From an uncultured Bacillota bacterium (lineage in GTDB: Bacteria > Bacillota > Sulfobacillia > JAMDAP01), in NCBI GenBank assembly GCA_937868875.1, contig CALMNP010000214.1, positions 1 through 36,670 of the forward strand: a stretch of DNA of 36,670 bases, given 5' to 3'. Each line of letters begins with the position of its first letter. Position 1 is the first letter of the stretch. The notes below the pieces were generated by a model. It was not told where the DNA came from, did no database searches, and was given only the letters and a program-made list of their open reading frames with translations. The position numbers and the translations under genes are program-made. Shown piece after piece: positions 17,533 through 26,775 of the stretch.

Positions 17533-18801
17533 CTAGTCGCGGAACATACCGCGGTCGTCAAAGTCGATCGGGGCCGGTTCGGACAGGATCTCCACGCGCC
17601 CGGCGGCCAGCAGTTCCGGAAGCAGGGGCTCGCTGGCCAGGAATTCCTCCAGGTGCTTGGTGTCTTGGACGCGCACGATCCGCGCCTGACCCGGTTCGAC
17701 CTGCAGGCAGCAGGCCAGGGCGGCCGCCAGGGCGGCGCGGTCAGAGTCCACCGTCAGGGCAATGCGCGCCCCCTCGGGGGTCTTGGCCGTGAGGCAGTTC
17801 ATATAGGTTTTCGCCCGGTCCATCCTGGCCACAGCCCGGCTGAGCACCACGTCCGCCATGCCTATGCCCACCGCGTTGCCCTCGGTGGCCTCGGTCAGGT
17901 CGCGCACGACAATGCGCTGGATGTCGGGGCCGGTGCCCGTGGGTCCGCTGTAGTAGCGGCCGACCACATTGGAGTCCATGCCCAGGCCGCTGATGTCCTT
18001 GCCAATGAAGTCCAGCACCAACACGTCCAGACGCTCCAGAGGCAGGCGGGCCATACGCTCGCGGGCCAGCCGGAGGAGCTCCTGCTCCCGCTCCCAGATG
18101 CGGTTGGCGCGCACAGCCTCGATCTGGAAGAGGCGGCCGTAGCTGTTCTCCATCAGGGCGAGGCCGAAGGGAATGGGCATCTTGCTCAGAGTGTAGCGGG
18201 CTACGGCGGGAATCAGCCGGTGGAAGTCGGCGAAGCCTCGGCTGTGGAAGGTGTCGGCGCCCGTCTGTTTGCCCAGGCCGATGGCGATCATCTTGCAGAG
18301 ACCGCTCTCCACCGGGCCGTGGAAGTCAGTGTGGGGCTTCACCCGGTTGATGGGGATGACCACGTCGGCCCCGGCTGCGTTTCGGTCGAAGAAGACGGGG
18401 ACCCCCTCTTCGACTTCGCCCAGGCTGACCGTCTGCAGGCTGGAGAGGATCTGACAGCCCATGGCCTCGGGCGTGATGCCGTAGGCGGCGAGGACATCCA
18501 GCTGACCCTCGGCGGTGGCGCCGCCATGGCTGCCCATGGCGGGGACGATGAACGGTTCGGCCCCCCGGCGCCTGACTTCGGCCACGGCCGCCCGCAGCAC
18601 CTGGTCAATGCGGTCGATACCCCGGCTGCCCCCGGTGAGAGCCACGCGCTGGCCCGCCTGGATGGCGCCTTCGGCGGAAGCGAAGGCCGCTGCGACGGCA
18701 GCGGGAATATCTTCAATGGCGGCGGTGTCCAGGTGTTGGCGGACCCTGGCCCAGCGGGGCAGAGGCCGGCCGAGGAACGGCTGCAGGTTCAACTCACTCA
18801 T
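17533..18801 (-). CDS. LarA-superfamily (DUF2088, nickel-dependent hydroxyacid racemase/epimerase-like) protein
   Basis: PAMGSHGGATAEGQL resembles LarA ATGFHRPSTHEEL; NRVKPHTDFHGPVESGLCKMIAIGLGKQTGADTFHSRG resembles the LarA Lys-tether/His region with equal Lys-to-His spacing (16). ATG 18801. Confidence 0.75.
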   Translation of the reverse strand: MSELNLQPFLGRPLPRWARVRQHLDTAAIEDIPAAVAAAFASAEGAIQAGQRVALTGGSRGIDRIDQVLRAAVAEVRRRGAEPFIVPAMGSHGGATAEGQLDVLAAYGITPEAMGCQILSSLQTVSLGEVEEGVPVFFDRNAAGADVVIPINRVKPHTDFHGPVESGLCKMIAIGLGKQTGADTFHSRGFADFHRLIPAVARYTLSKMPIPFGLALMENSYGRLFQIEAVRANRIWEREQELLRLARERMARLPLERLDVLVLDFIGKDISGLGMDSNVVGRYYSGPTGTGPDIQRIVVRDLTEATEGNAVGIGMADVVLSRAVARMDRAKTYMNCLTAKTPEGARIALTVDSDRAALAAALACCLQVEPGQARIVRVQDTKHLEEFLASEPLLPELLAAGRVEILSEPAPIDFDDRGMFRD

Positions 18802-18835
18802 GGCGACGTTCACCTCCGATGGTACAGGCTGGTGG

Positions 18836-20482
18836 CTAGACCCCGCAGCCGAAGTCCAGGCGCACCGCGCCTTTGACGGCGGGACCCACGCTCTGGGCAT
18901 ACCAGCGCAGGAAGCCGCCGGCGTCCTTGATCTCCGCCTGCCAGCGGGCGCGGCGTTCGGCCAGGACATCATTCGGCACGTCCAGGGTCAGCGTCCCCCG
19001 GGAGACGTCGATGGTAATGCTATCTCCGTTTTCCACCAGGGCGATGTTGCCCCCGTCAGCCGCCTCGGGCGCAAGGTAGCCGATGGAGACGCCGCTGGAG
19101 GCGCCTGAGAAGCGTCCGTCGGTGATGATGGCAACGTTGCCGATCTTGGCTGCAACCTCCGTGAGCCGGTGCAACTCGCGCATGCCGGGGCCGCCCCGGG
19201 GTCCCTCGTAGCGAACGACCACCGCGTCGCCGGGCTGGATTTCGCCCGACTGGGCGGCCGCCAGCGCGGCCTCCTCGGCGTTGTACACCCGGGCGGGGCC
19301 GCGGAAGAAGTCGGCACCGGCCGCCGAGCGCTTGATCATGGCCCCGTCCTCGGCCAGGTTGCCATGGAGAACGGCAACGCCGCCTTCCGGCGAGATGGGG
19401 TCGGTGAAGGGATGAATGACTTCGCGGTCCGTGACCTCGGCGTCAGCCACGGCCTGACCGAGGGTCTGGCCGGTGACGACGAGGCGCTCCGGATGGAGCG
19501 CCGGCAGCAGCTCCTTGAGAAGGGCCGGCGTGCCCCCGGCCCGCTGCAGGTCGTTGACCGTGCGCTGATTGTGGTTGGGCGTGACGGCCGCCAGGAAGGG
19601 TGTGCGCCGCGAGACCTCAGCCCAGTCGTCCAGGGTGAGGTCGATGCCCAGCTCGTGGGCGATGGCGGGCAGGTGCAGCACCGTGTTGAGGGAGCCGCCC
19701 ATGCCCAGCACCAGGGCGATGGCGTCCTGGAACGCGCTGCGGGTGAGAATCTGAGAGGGTTTTGGCCCGCCTGCCGCCGCCAGGCGCACGGCCAGGCGGC
19801 CGGCCTCGACAGCCAGCGCCCGGCGTTCGTCGGACTCGGCGGGGAGAAGGGCGGTGTTGGGCAGGGCCAGGCCCAGGGCCTCGGCCACCATGCACATGGT
19901 GTTGGCCGTGCCCAGGTAGGAGCAGATGCCCGGGCCGCTGTAGTAGCGGGCTGTGACGGCCACCAGGTCCTCCTCGGACATCTCGCCCTGGAGGAACGCC
20001 TGGCGGGCCTGCTTGGACTCAAAGGGCTTGATCAGGTTGGCGCTGGGGCCGCCGGTGAAGAGGAGGGAGGGCAGATCCAGCCGTGCCGCGGCCATCAGCA
20101 TGCCGGGCACGATCTTGTCGCAGGAGGCCATCAGAATCAGGCCGTCAAAAATGCCATGGCCCAGCACCATAGTCTCCACCGAGTCGGCGATGAGGTCGCG
20201 GCTGGGCAGGGAGTAGCGCATGCCGGCGTGACCCTGGGCGATGCCGTCGCACATGGCGATGGTGTTGAACTCCAGGGGCAGCCCTCCGGCCTGGCGGATG
20301 CCGTCCTTGATGGGCTCCGCCAGCCCCCTCAGGGGGACATGCCCGGCCACGATCTCGTTCCAGCTGTTGACGACGCCGATGACCGGCTTGTCGAGATCCT
20401 TATAGTCGACGCCACAGGAGACCAGATGGCCCTTGAGAATGGCCCTCTGGTAGGGCGGGACCTTGTCGATGCTGCGCTGCAC
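18836..20482 (-). CDS. IlvD/Edd family dehydratase (dihydroxy-acid or sugar-acid dehydratase)
   Basis: VIGVVNSWNEIVAGHVPLRGLAEPIKDGIRQAGGLPLEFNTIAMCDGIAQGHAGMRYSLPSRDLIADSVETM, CDKIVPGMLMAAARL, SIGYLAPEAADGGNIALVENGD. GTG 20482 chosen; the 716-aa ORF extension overlaps gluconokinase. Confidence 0.9.
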   Translation of the reverse strand: MQRSIDKVPPYQRAILKGHLVSCGVDYKDLDKPVIGVVNSWNEIVAGHVPLRGLAEPIKDGIRQAGGLPLEFNTIAMCDGIAQGHAGMRYSLPSRDLIADSVETMVLGHGIFDGLILMASCDKIVPGMLMAAARLDLPSLLFTGGPSANLIKPFESKQARQAFLQGEMSEEDLVAVTARYYSGPGICSYLGTANTMCMVAEALGLALPNTALLPAESDERRALAVEAGRLAVRLAAAGGPKPSQILTRSAFQDAIALVLGMGGSLNTVLHLPAIAHELGIDLTLDDWAEVSRRTPFLAAVTPNHNQRTVNDLQRAGGTPALLKELLPALHPERLVVTGQTLGQAVADAEVTDREVIHPFTDPISPEGGVAVLHGNLAEDGAMIKRSAAGADFFRGPARVYNAEEAALAAAQSGEIQPGDAVVVRYEGPRGGPGMRELHRLTEVAAKIGNVAIITDGRFSGASSGVSIGYLAPEAADGGNIALVENGDSITIDVSRGTLTLDVPNDVLAERRARWQAEIKDAGGFLRWYAQSVGPAVKGAVRLDFGCGV

Positions 20483-20498
20483 GGTGGGATCACCCCTT

Positions 20499-22013
20499 TC
20501 AGGTAGGCGGGGCTCCGCCTTCGCGGATCTTGGCCAGGGTGCGGAACTCGTCCTGGAGGAGCGCATTGAGGCGCTGGTAGAGCGCGAACAGCTTCTGATA
20601 GTGAGAGTGGGTGGCGGCGTCCGGCTCCAGGCGGCGGTCCACCTGGATGAAGCGGTGGACCCAGGACAGGTCCGGGGCGACACCCAGGGCCACGGCGCCG
20701 AGGATGAAAGCTCCCAGGGCGGAGCCCTCTGTCTGGGCCGGAACGGTAACCTGGCGTCCGAACACGTCCGCCGCAATCTGCAGCCACAGGTCCGAACGGG
20801 CGAAGCCGCCCGTGGCGCGAATCTCGCGGGCCGGACCGGCCAGTTCCTCCAGGGGGCCCAGGACGCTGTAGAGGCGGTAGACCACGGCCTCCAGTGCGGA
20901 GCGGACGAGGTGGGGGCGCTGGTGCTCCAGGCCCAGGCCGAACCAGACGCCGCGGGCCCTGGCGTTGAAGCCGGGGGAGCGCTCACCCGCCAGGTAGGGA
21001 AGGAAGACGAGGTTGCCGGAGCCGGCCGGGGCCTTTCCGGCCTCCGCGGTCAGGACGTCGTAGTTGTCCAGGCCGGGGTAGAGCTGGTCGCGCACCCAGC
21101 GCAGGACCATGCCGCCGTTGTTCAGTGAGCCGCCGAGGATCCAGCGGTTCTTGTCCAGGTAGTAACACCAGACCCGGGCCTGAGGGTCGGCCTGCGGCCG
21201 CTCCACGCAGGCGCGCAGGGCGCCGCTGGTTCCGACCATGGCCGCCAGCACGCCGGGCTCGATGGCGCCCGAGCCCAGGCTGGAGAGAACGCCGTCGCCT
21301 GCGCCGATGACCACCGGGGTCCCGGCCCTGAGGCCCAGGCGGCCCGCCACACCGGCGGATAGGGGAACGGTGTGGGTGGTCGGTACGGGCTGGGGAAGCT
21401 GGCCCTTGTGGATACCGGCCAGGGCCAGGGCCTCGTCGTCCCAGTCCAGCCTCTCCAGGTTGAAGAGGGCGGTGCCGGAGGCGATGCCGTAGTCCACCAG
21501 CCACTGTCCTGTCCAATGGTGGACCAAAAGTTCCTTGACGCTGACATAGCGGCCGGCGCGTGCAGTGACGTCGGGGCGGTTGGCCTGAAGCCACATCAGC
21601 TTGTACAGGGGGTACATGGGGTGGGGCGGGCAGCCCGTGCGTGCGTAGAGGTCATGCCAGTCCGGGCGCAGCCGCACGGCGTCCACCTGAGGGGCGGAGC
21701 GGCCGTCGGCCCAGGTGATGGCCGGCGTCAGGTACTCGCCGTCCGGGCCGACGGCCACAACGGCGTGCAGGTAGGTGCAGAGGGAGATCCCCAGTACCTG
21801 AGAGGGGTCCACGCCGGACCGGGCCAGGGCGCCGGGCACCACCGCGTCGGCGGCGGCCAGCAGTTCGGCCGGGTCCTGTTCGGCGTAGCCGGGATGGGGC
21901 GTGTGCAGTGGGTAGGTCCGGCTGACCTGGGCCAGGACCCGCCCGTCCAGGTCGAAGACCAGGGCGCGGCAGGACGTGGTCCCCAGGTCCAGGGCAACGA
22001 TGGCTTGCGTCAT
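20499..22013 (-). CDS. gntK: Gluconokinase (FGGY family carbohydrate kinase)
   Basis: IVALDLGTTSCRALVFDLDG, ARTGCPPHPMYPLYKLMWLQ, VVIGAGDGVLSSLGSGAIEPG, GGFARSDLWLQIAADVFG. Confidence 0.88.
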   Translation of the reverse strand: MTQAIVALDLGTTSCRALVFDLDGRVLAQVSRTYPLHTPHPGYAEQDPAELLAAADAVVPGALARSGVDPSQVLGISLCTYLHAVVAVGPDGEYLTPAITWADGRSAPQVDAVRLRPDWHDLYARTGCPPHPMYPLYKLMWLQANRPDVTARAGRYVSVKELLVHHWTGQWLVDYGIASGTALFNLERLDWDDEALALAGIHKGQLPQPVPTTHTVPLSAGVAGRLGLRAGTPVVIGAGDGVLSSLGSGAIEPGVLAAMVGTSGALRACVERPQADPQARVWCYYLDKNRWILGGSLNNGGMVLRWVRDQLYPGLDNYDVLTAEAGKAPAGSGNLVFLPYLAGERSPGFNARARGVWFGLGLEHQRPHLVRSALEAVVYRLYSVLGPLEELAGPAREIRATGGFARSDLWLQIAADVFGRQVTVPAQTEGSALGAFILGAVALGVAPDLSWVHRFIQVDRRLEPDAATHSHYQKLFALYQRLNALLQDEFRTLAKIREGGAPPT

Positions 22014-22888
22014 AGCTTTTTCTTGGCCGCGGCCATGGAGGTCTCGTGGATGTGGGCCAGGGCCTTCTCCTTGTTGGCAAAGGTGATGGCGACGTAGAGC
22101 GTATCCACCAGGGCAAGCTGAACGATGCGCGAGGTCATGGAGTCCGTCTGGTACTTGGTCTCACGGCAGATGGAGTAGAGCGGGATGTCCGACGCCTTGG
22201 CCGCGGGGGAGAACGGGAAGCCGGTCAGCACCATGGTGGTGGCGCCCTTGGCACGCGCCTGCTGCAGTGCCTCAACCACGTCGCGGGTGTTGCCGGAGTG
22301 GGTGATGCCGATGAGCAGGTCGCCCTTGCCCATGACCATGGCGGACATGATCTGCATGTGGGAGTCGGCCTGCAGGGTGGCGATGATGCCCAGCTTCAGC
22401 AGTTTGTGCACCAGGTCCAGGCCCACGGAGGCGGAGCCGCCGAAGGCGGCCACCACCACGCGCCTGGCCTTGACGATGGCGTCCCGGGCCCGGATCAGGT
22501 CGGACGCGCTGACAGAACCCACGCTGTCCTCCAGGGCCTGGCGGGTGATGGCGAAGACCTTGCGCTTGATGGTCTCCACGTTATCGCCCGTGCCCAGGTC
22601 GCCCATGGCCTCACGGTTGTCCTCCGTCAGTGAGCTGGCGATGGCGATCTTGAACTCGTGGAAGCCGGCGAAGCCCAACTTGCGGTAGAGGCGGATGATG
22701 ACCGTCTCGGACACCCCGCAGCGGGCGGCGATGGCGGAGATGGAAAGGGAGATGAACTCCTTGGGGTCACTCAGCAGAAAGGCGGCCACGGTCTGCTCCT
22801 TGTCGGAGAGACTGCTGCGCAGGGCCTGAATCTTGGCCTCCAGCGCCGTGCTGATCCGGATGGTTGCTGCTTTTTCATCTATACCCAC
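22010..22888 (-). CDS. RpiR/MurR family transcriptional regulator (HTH + SIS)
   Basis: LSDKEQTVAAFLLSDPKEFISLSISAIAARCGVSETVIIRLYRKLGFAGFHEFKIAIA; SIS domain GKGDLLIGITHSGNTRDVVEALQQARAKGATTMVLTG. Confidence 0.93.
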   Translation of the reverse strand: MGIDEKAATIRISTALEAKIQALRSSLSDKEQTVAAFLLSDPKEFISLSISAIAARCGVSETVIIRLYRKLGFAGFHEFKIAIASSLTEDNREAMGDLGTGDNVETIKRKVFAITRQALEDSVGSVSASDLIRARDAIVKARRVVVAAFGGSASVGLDLVHKLLKLGIIATLQADSHMQIMSAMVMGKGDLLIGITHSGNTRDVVEALQQARAKGATTMVLTGFPFSPAAKASDIPLYSICRETKYQTDSMTSRIVQLALVDTLYVAITFANKEKALAHIHETSMAAAKKKL

Positions 22889-22894
22889 GGCTCA

Positions 22895-23719
22895 TCACCC
22901 CTTCACGGCACCCGCGGTCAGGCCGCGAATGATGTACTTCTGGGTGACCATGGCGATGACCAGGATGGGCAGGGTGATGATGACCGCCGCCGCCATGAGG
23001 CCGCCCCAGTTGATTTCAGAGTAGGAGAGGAAATTGAAGATGGCCACCGGCAGGGTCTTGGTCCTGGCGCCGGTGAGGATGACGGAGAACATGAAGTTGT
23101 TCCAGGAGAAGACGAAGGCGAGGATGGACGAGGTGATGATGCCGGGGCCGGAGATGGGCAGCACCACGCGCAGAAAGGCGTACTGCTCGGTGCAGCCGTC
23201 CACCCGCGCCGCCTCCACCAGTTCGGCCGGAATGCCCTCGAAGAAGGCGATCATCACCCAGACGACAAAGGGCATGGTCACCAGCATATGCGTCAGGATC
23301 AGGGCGGGGAGGGTGTCCACGATGCCGACCCTGGTGAACAGAATGAACCAGGGAATCAGGAAGGTGATGCCGGGCACGATGCGGGCCACCAGGATGGTCA
23401 TGCCCAGGCCGGACTGCTTGTAGCGGGCGATGCTGTAGGCGGCAGGCAGGCCGAGGACCAGGCCGAAGAAGGTGGCGCCGGCGGCGATGACCAGGCTGTT
23501 CCAAATGAATTGGACGAACTGTTGGCCGGCGAAGACCTCGACGTAATTCCTGAGGGTGGGCTGGAAGACCCACTGCGGCGGGTAGGCCGTGATCTGCGCC
23601 TGGGTCTTGAAGGAGGCCAGAATCATCCACAGAAAGGGGAAGATGAAGATCAGAAGGCTCACGGCCAGGACGACATAGAACAGAACGTTGAGGATGAGCT
23701 TGGTCTGACGCCTGGTCAC
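22895..23719 (-). CDS. Sugar ABC transporter permease (MalG-like)
   Basis: WMILASFKTQAQI, EAARVDGCTEQYAFLRVVLPISGPGIITSSILAFVFSWNNFMFSVIL; GTG 23719 overlaps preceding gene by 4 nt. Confidence 0.92.
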   Translation of the reverse strand: MTRRQTKLILNVLFYVVLAVSLLIFIFPFLWMILASFKTQAQITAYPPQWVFQPTLRNYVEVFAGQQFVQFIWNSLVIAAGATFFGLVLGLPAAYSIARYKQSGLGMTILVARIVPGITFLIPWFILFTRVGIVDTLPALILTHMLVTMPFVVWVMIAFFEGIPAELVEAARVDGCTEQYAFLRVVLPISGPGIITSSILAFVFSWNNFMFSVILTGARTKTLPVAIFNFLSYSEINWGGLMAAAVIITLPILVIAMVTQKYIIRGLTAGAVKG

Positions 23720-24594
23720 GCGATCACCCCCCGGCGCGCCCAGTTGAGGAAGATGACCACGCCGAGAACGATGGCGAAGAAGATCATCAGCAGTGAGCTG
23801 GCGGCTCCCATCTGGAAATACGAGAAGCCAAGGGTGTAACCGTATATGTTCAGGGTCTCGCTGGCGTAGTTGGGTCCGCCCTGGGTCATGGAGTAGATGA
23901 TGTCGAAGGTCTTCAGGGCGTCGATGGCCCGGAGGATGACGGCCACGCCGACGGTGGGCCGGATCATGGGCAGAGTTACGTGCCACAGGATCTGAAGCGG
24001 GTTGGCGCCGTCCACCGCCGCCGCCTCAAACGGGTCGGACGGCAGGGAGACGAGGCCGGCCAGTACGATGAGAGCGATCATGGGCGTCCACTGCCAGACG
24101 TCCACCAGTACCAGAGAGGGAAGCGCCTGCGTCTGCGAGGCGATCCAGAGCTGCGGCGGCAGGTGCAGCAGGTGCAGGACGTAGTTGGCGAACCCGATGG
24201 TGGGCTCGAACATGAGGAGCCAGACCATGCCGATGGCCACGGGAGTGGCCACCATGGGCAGGAGGAAGAGGGTCTTGACGACGTTCTGTCCGGGGAAGTC
24301 CCGGTTCAGCAGGAGGGCCAGGGCAACGCCCAAAACCGTCTCCACCAGCAGGGCCAGACCCGTGAAGTAGAACGTCCGCCAGGTGGCCAGCCAAAAACGC
24401 GGGTCGCGCAGAAACAGTTCGGCGTAGTTGGCCAGGCCCACGAACTTGGGCGGGGTGACGGCGGACATGGACCATTCCGTCAGGGAGACTCGGGCCGTGT
24501 AGAGAATCGGAAAGGCCATCATCACAAGGATGAACAGCACCGCAGGCAACGTGAAGACCCACCTGAGGTTCTTTTCCACCCAGCGTCCGAGCAT
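23716..24594 (-). CDS. Sugar ABC transporter permease (MalF-like)
   Basis: Hydrophobic; EAAAVDGANPLQILWHVTLPMIRPTVGVAVILRAIDALKTFDIIYSMTQGGP. Confidence 0.93.
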   Translation of the reverse strand: MLGRWVEKNLRWVFTLPAVLFILVMMAFPILYTARVSLTEWSMSAVTPPKFVGLANYAELFLRDPRFWLATWRTFYFTGLALLVETVLGVALALLLNRDFPGQNVVKTLFLLPMVATPVAIGMVWLLMFEPTIGFANYVLHLLHLPPQLWIASQTQALPSLVLVDVWQWTPMIALIVLAGLVSLPSDPFEAAAVDGANPLQILWHVTLPMIRPTVGVAVILRAIDALKTFDIIYSMTQGGPNYASETLNIYGYTLGFSYFQMGAASSLLMIFFAIVLGVVIFLNWARRGVIA

Positions 24595-24679
24595 TGCATC
24601 TCCCCCCGCGTCTTGAAAAGGGGCCCGGGTCGGTACCTGGAAGCACCGGCCCGGGCCGTGCGTTCATCACCAGCTTAGA

Positions 24680-26008
24680 CTACTTTGCCTCTTCAGTCAG
24701 CAACTGGTTCAACGCGTCGTTGTTGGTCTTGGCCGCGGCAACCACGTCCTTGCCGGTGATGGCGGCGGTGATGATGTTGCCCACCAGGTCGCGGGCCTTG
24801 CCGACGTTGATCACGAGGGGACGGTCAGCAGGGCTGCCCACCTTGCCGGACTCCAGGGCCACGCTGACCCAGTCGGCAGGCCAGGCCTTCTTGCCCTCGT
24901 CGCTCTCCCACACGGAGGTGCGGGCGCTGGGGACGCCGGTGGACTGAATCTTGGTGGTGACTTCCTTGCTGGTGGCCCACTTCAGGAACTCCCAGGCGGC
25001 GTCCTGGTTCTTGGAGGACTTGGCGATGGATAGGCCCCAGGAGGTGACGGAGTAGGGCAGGGCGCCCTTGTCGCCGGCCGGGAACATGGCGAAGCCGACC
25101 TTGTCGCCGATGGTGGACTTGTCGGGAGCGGTCACGTTCTTGTACAGGGAGTTGGCGTCAACCCACATGGCGGCCTTGCCCTGGGCGAAGATGGCGGCGG
25201 CCTGCGGCCACTCCATGTTCAGCACGCCGGGAGGCCCATAGTTCTTGAGCAGGTTGCCGTATTCGGTAACGGCCTTGGTGGCGGCCGGCGAGTCGAGGAC
25301 GAACTTGCCGTTCTCGATGAAGTTGCCGCCTTCGCTGTAGAGGAAGCTGGAGAACTGGGTCACGGCCGGGTTGCCCTTGCCGCGCATGACGATACCGTAG
25401 ATGCCCTTGTCAGGGTTGTTCAGCTTCTTGGCGGCGGCCTCAAGGTCAGCGATGGTCTTCGGCGCCTTGAGGTTCGCGGCCTGGAAGAGGTCCTTGCGGT
25501 AGTAGACGATCTCCTGCTCGGTGACGATCGGAACACCGGTCAGGTGACCGTTGACGGTCTCCGTCTGCATCGGGCCCTGAAAGTAGTCGCTGGCGCCGTA
25601 CTCAGCGGGCGTCTTCTTTGCATCATTCATGTAGGTAGTCAGGTCCGTGTACCAGCCGTTCTTGTCGAACAGCTTGGCTTCCTGCAGGGGACGCTGCATG
25701 AACACGTCCACGGTGCCGGCGCCGGAGGTCAGTTCCACGGTCAACTTCTGGGTCAGCTGGTTCTCGGTGATGGACTCCATCTGGACCTTGATGCCGGTCT
25801 TGGCTTCGAAGTCCGGGATCATGGTCTTGAGAGTCTCCGTCCACGGGTGGTTGGCCGCCAGGAAGCGAATCGTGGTGCCGGCGTAGGGCTTGTCCGAGTT
25901 GCTGGTTCCCTTGGGCGCTTCCTTGGTGCCGCCGCAACCGGTGAGTGCGACGCTGCCCAGGATAGCGACCAGCATGATCAGAGCCCAGGTGCGCTGGAAA
26001 CGCTTCAT
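24680..26008 (-). CDS. Extracellular sugar-binding lipoprotein of ABC transporter
   Basis: Signal peptide with lipobox LGSVALTGCGG; DFEAKTGIKVQMESITENQLTQKLTVELTSGAGTVDVFM; ATG 26008 with AGAGGAGG upstream. Confidence 0.92.
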   Translation of the reverse strand: MKRFQRTWALIMLVAILGSVALTGCGGTKEAPKGTSNSDKPYAGTTIRFLAANHPWTETLKTMIPDFEAKTGIKVQMESITENQLTQKLTVELTSGAGTVDVFMQRPLQEAKLFDKNGWYTDLTTYMNDAKKTPAEYGASDYFQGPMQTETVNGHLTGVPIVTEQEIVYYRKDLFQAANLKAPKTIADLEAAAKKLNNPDKGIYGIVMRGKGNPAVTQFSSFLYSEGGNFIENGKFVLDSPAATKAVTEYGNLLKNYGPPGVLNMEWPQAAAIFAQGKAAMWVDANSLYKNVTAPDKSTIGDKVGFAMFPAGDKGALPYSVTSWGLSIAKSSKNQDAAWEFLKWATSKEVTTKIQSTGVPSARTSVWESDEGKKAWPADWVSVALESGKVGSPADRPLVINVGKARDLVGNIITAAITGKDVVAAAKTNNDALNQLLTEEAK

Positions 26009-26111
26009 GCTCGATCCTCCTCTGAGGAATTCGGATCGTTGACGTGCCGCCGGTCGTGGGATCTGCCACAAGGCCGCACGTGAACCCCTACCGACAGAAT
26101 AGCATTTTTGT

Positions 26112-26139
26112 TTCATAGTGCCAACGGAGAGAAAGTAAA
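26112..26139 (-). promoter_or_regulatory. Candidate promoter of the sugar-acid operon
   Basis: Minus strand TTTACT (26139-26134), 16 bp spacer, TATGAA (26117-26112). Confidence 0.35.
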
Positions 26140-26239
26140 TTTTTTTCTTGCCCAGAGTCGAGTCGGGTGGAATGGGAATCGCCACCAGGCCGGTGTGATA
26201 GACTCAAGGCAGGTTCGAGAACCATAGGAGGTGCAGGCG

Positions 26240-26767
26240 ATGGACATCCTGCAGTCCATTCACGAGCGCCGCAGTGTCGGCAAAGTGAGGCCGGACCCCG
26301 TTCCGCGGGCTCTGGTGGAAGAATTGCTGGAGGCCGCCCGCTGGGCTCCGACTCACCACCGCACCGAGCCCTGGCGCTTCTGGGTCTTTAGCGGCAAGGG
26401 CAGGGACCGCCTGGCGGAGGCCTTCGCCGCTGCCGGCGGCGATAAGGAGAGGAACAAGCCGTACCGGGCGCCCGTGGTCGTGGCCGTGGGCTGCGTGCCC
26501 CAGCCGGCGGCGGACAACCCGCAGGAGGAACTCCTGGCGACGGGGGCCGCCATGCAGAACCTGCTGCTGGCCGCCCAGGCGAAGGGGCTGGCGGCCATCT
26601 GGCGCAGCGGGGCCATGGCGCACGGCCCGGGAGTGCGCACGCTCCTGGGGCTGGCGGAGAAGGATACGCTGGTGGGCTTCGTCTATCTGGGATTTCCCGA
26701 CCCCGACGTGACGGTGCTGCCGGGCCGCAGAAGCTCCGTTGAGGAACGAACCGTCTGGTACGAATAG
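26240..26767 (+). CDS. Nitroreductase family protein
   Basis: MDILQSIHERRSVGKVRPDPVPRALVEELLEAARWAPTHHRTEPWRFWVF; GLAAIWRSGAM; ATG 26240 with GGAGGTG upstream. Confidence 0.92.
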   Translation: MDILQSIHERRSVGKVRPDPVPRALVEELLEAARWAPTHHRTEPWRFWVFSGKGRDRLAEAFAAAGGDKERNKPYRAPVVVAVGCVPQPAADNPQEELLATGAAMQNLLLAAQAKGLAAIWRSGAMAHGPGVRTLLGLAEKDTLVGFVYLGFPDPDVTVLPGRRSSVEERTVWYE

Positions 26768-26775
26768 TACCTTCG

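Noticed and set aside
18836-20482. Apparent loss of an Fe-S cysteine in the IlvD/Edd protein (NEIVAGH instead of NEITPCN)
   Set aside because: Many genuine IlvD proteins have a PGH-type sequence at this position and a Cys in CDGIA as here, so it is not anomalous on its own.
19169-20506. Plus-strand 445-aa ORF opposite the IlvD/Edd gene, and similar ones opposite larA-like, gntK and pho genes
   Set aside because: Low-complexity antisense ORFs without family motifs.
20483-20986. N-terminal extension of the dehydratase ORF to 716 aa
   Set aside because: The extra ~168 residues lie within gntK in another frame; IlvD homology begins at the GTG at 20482.
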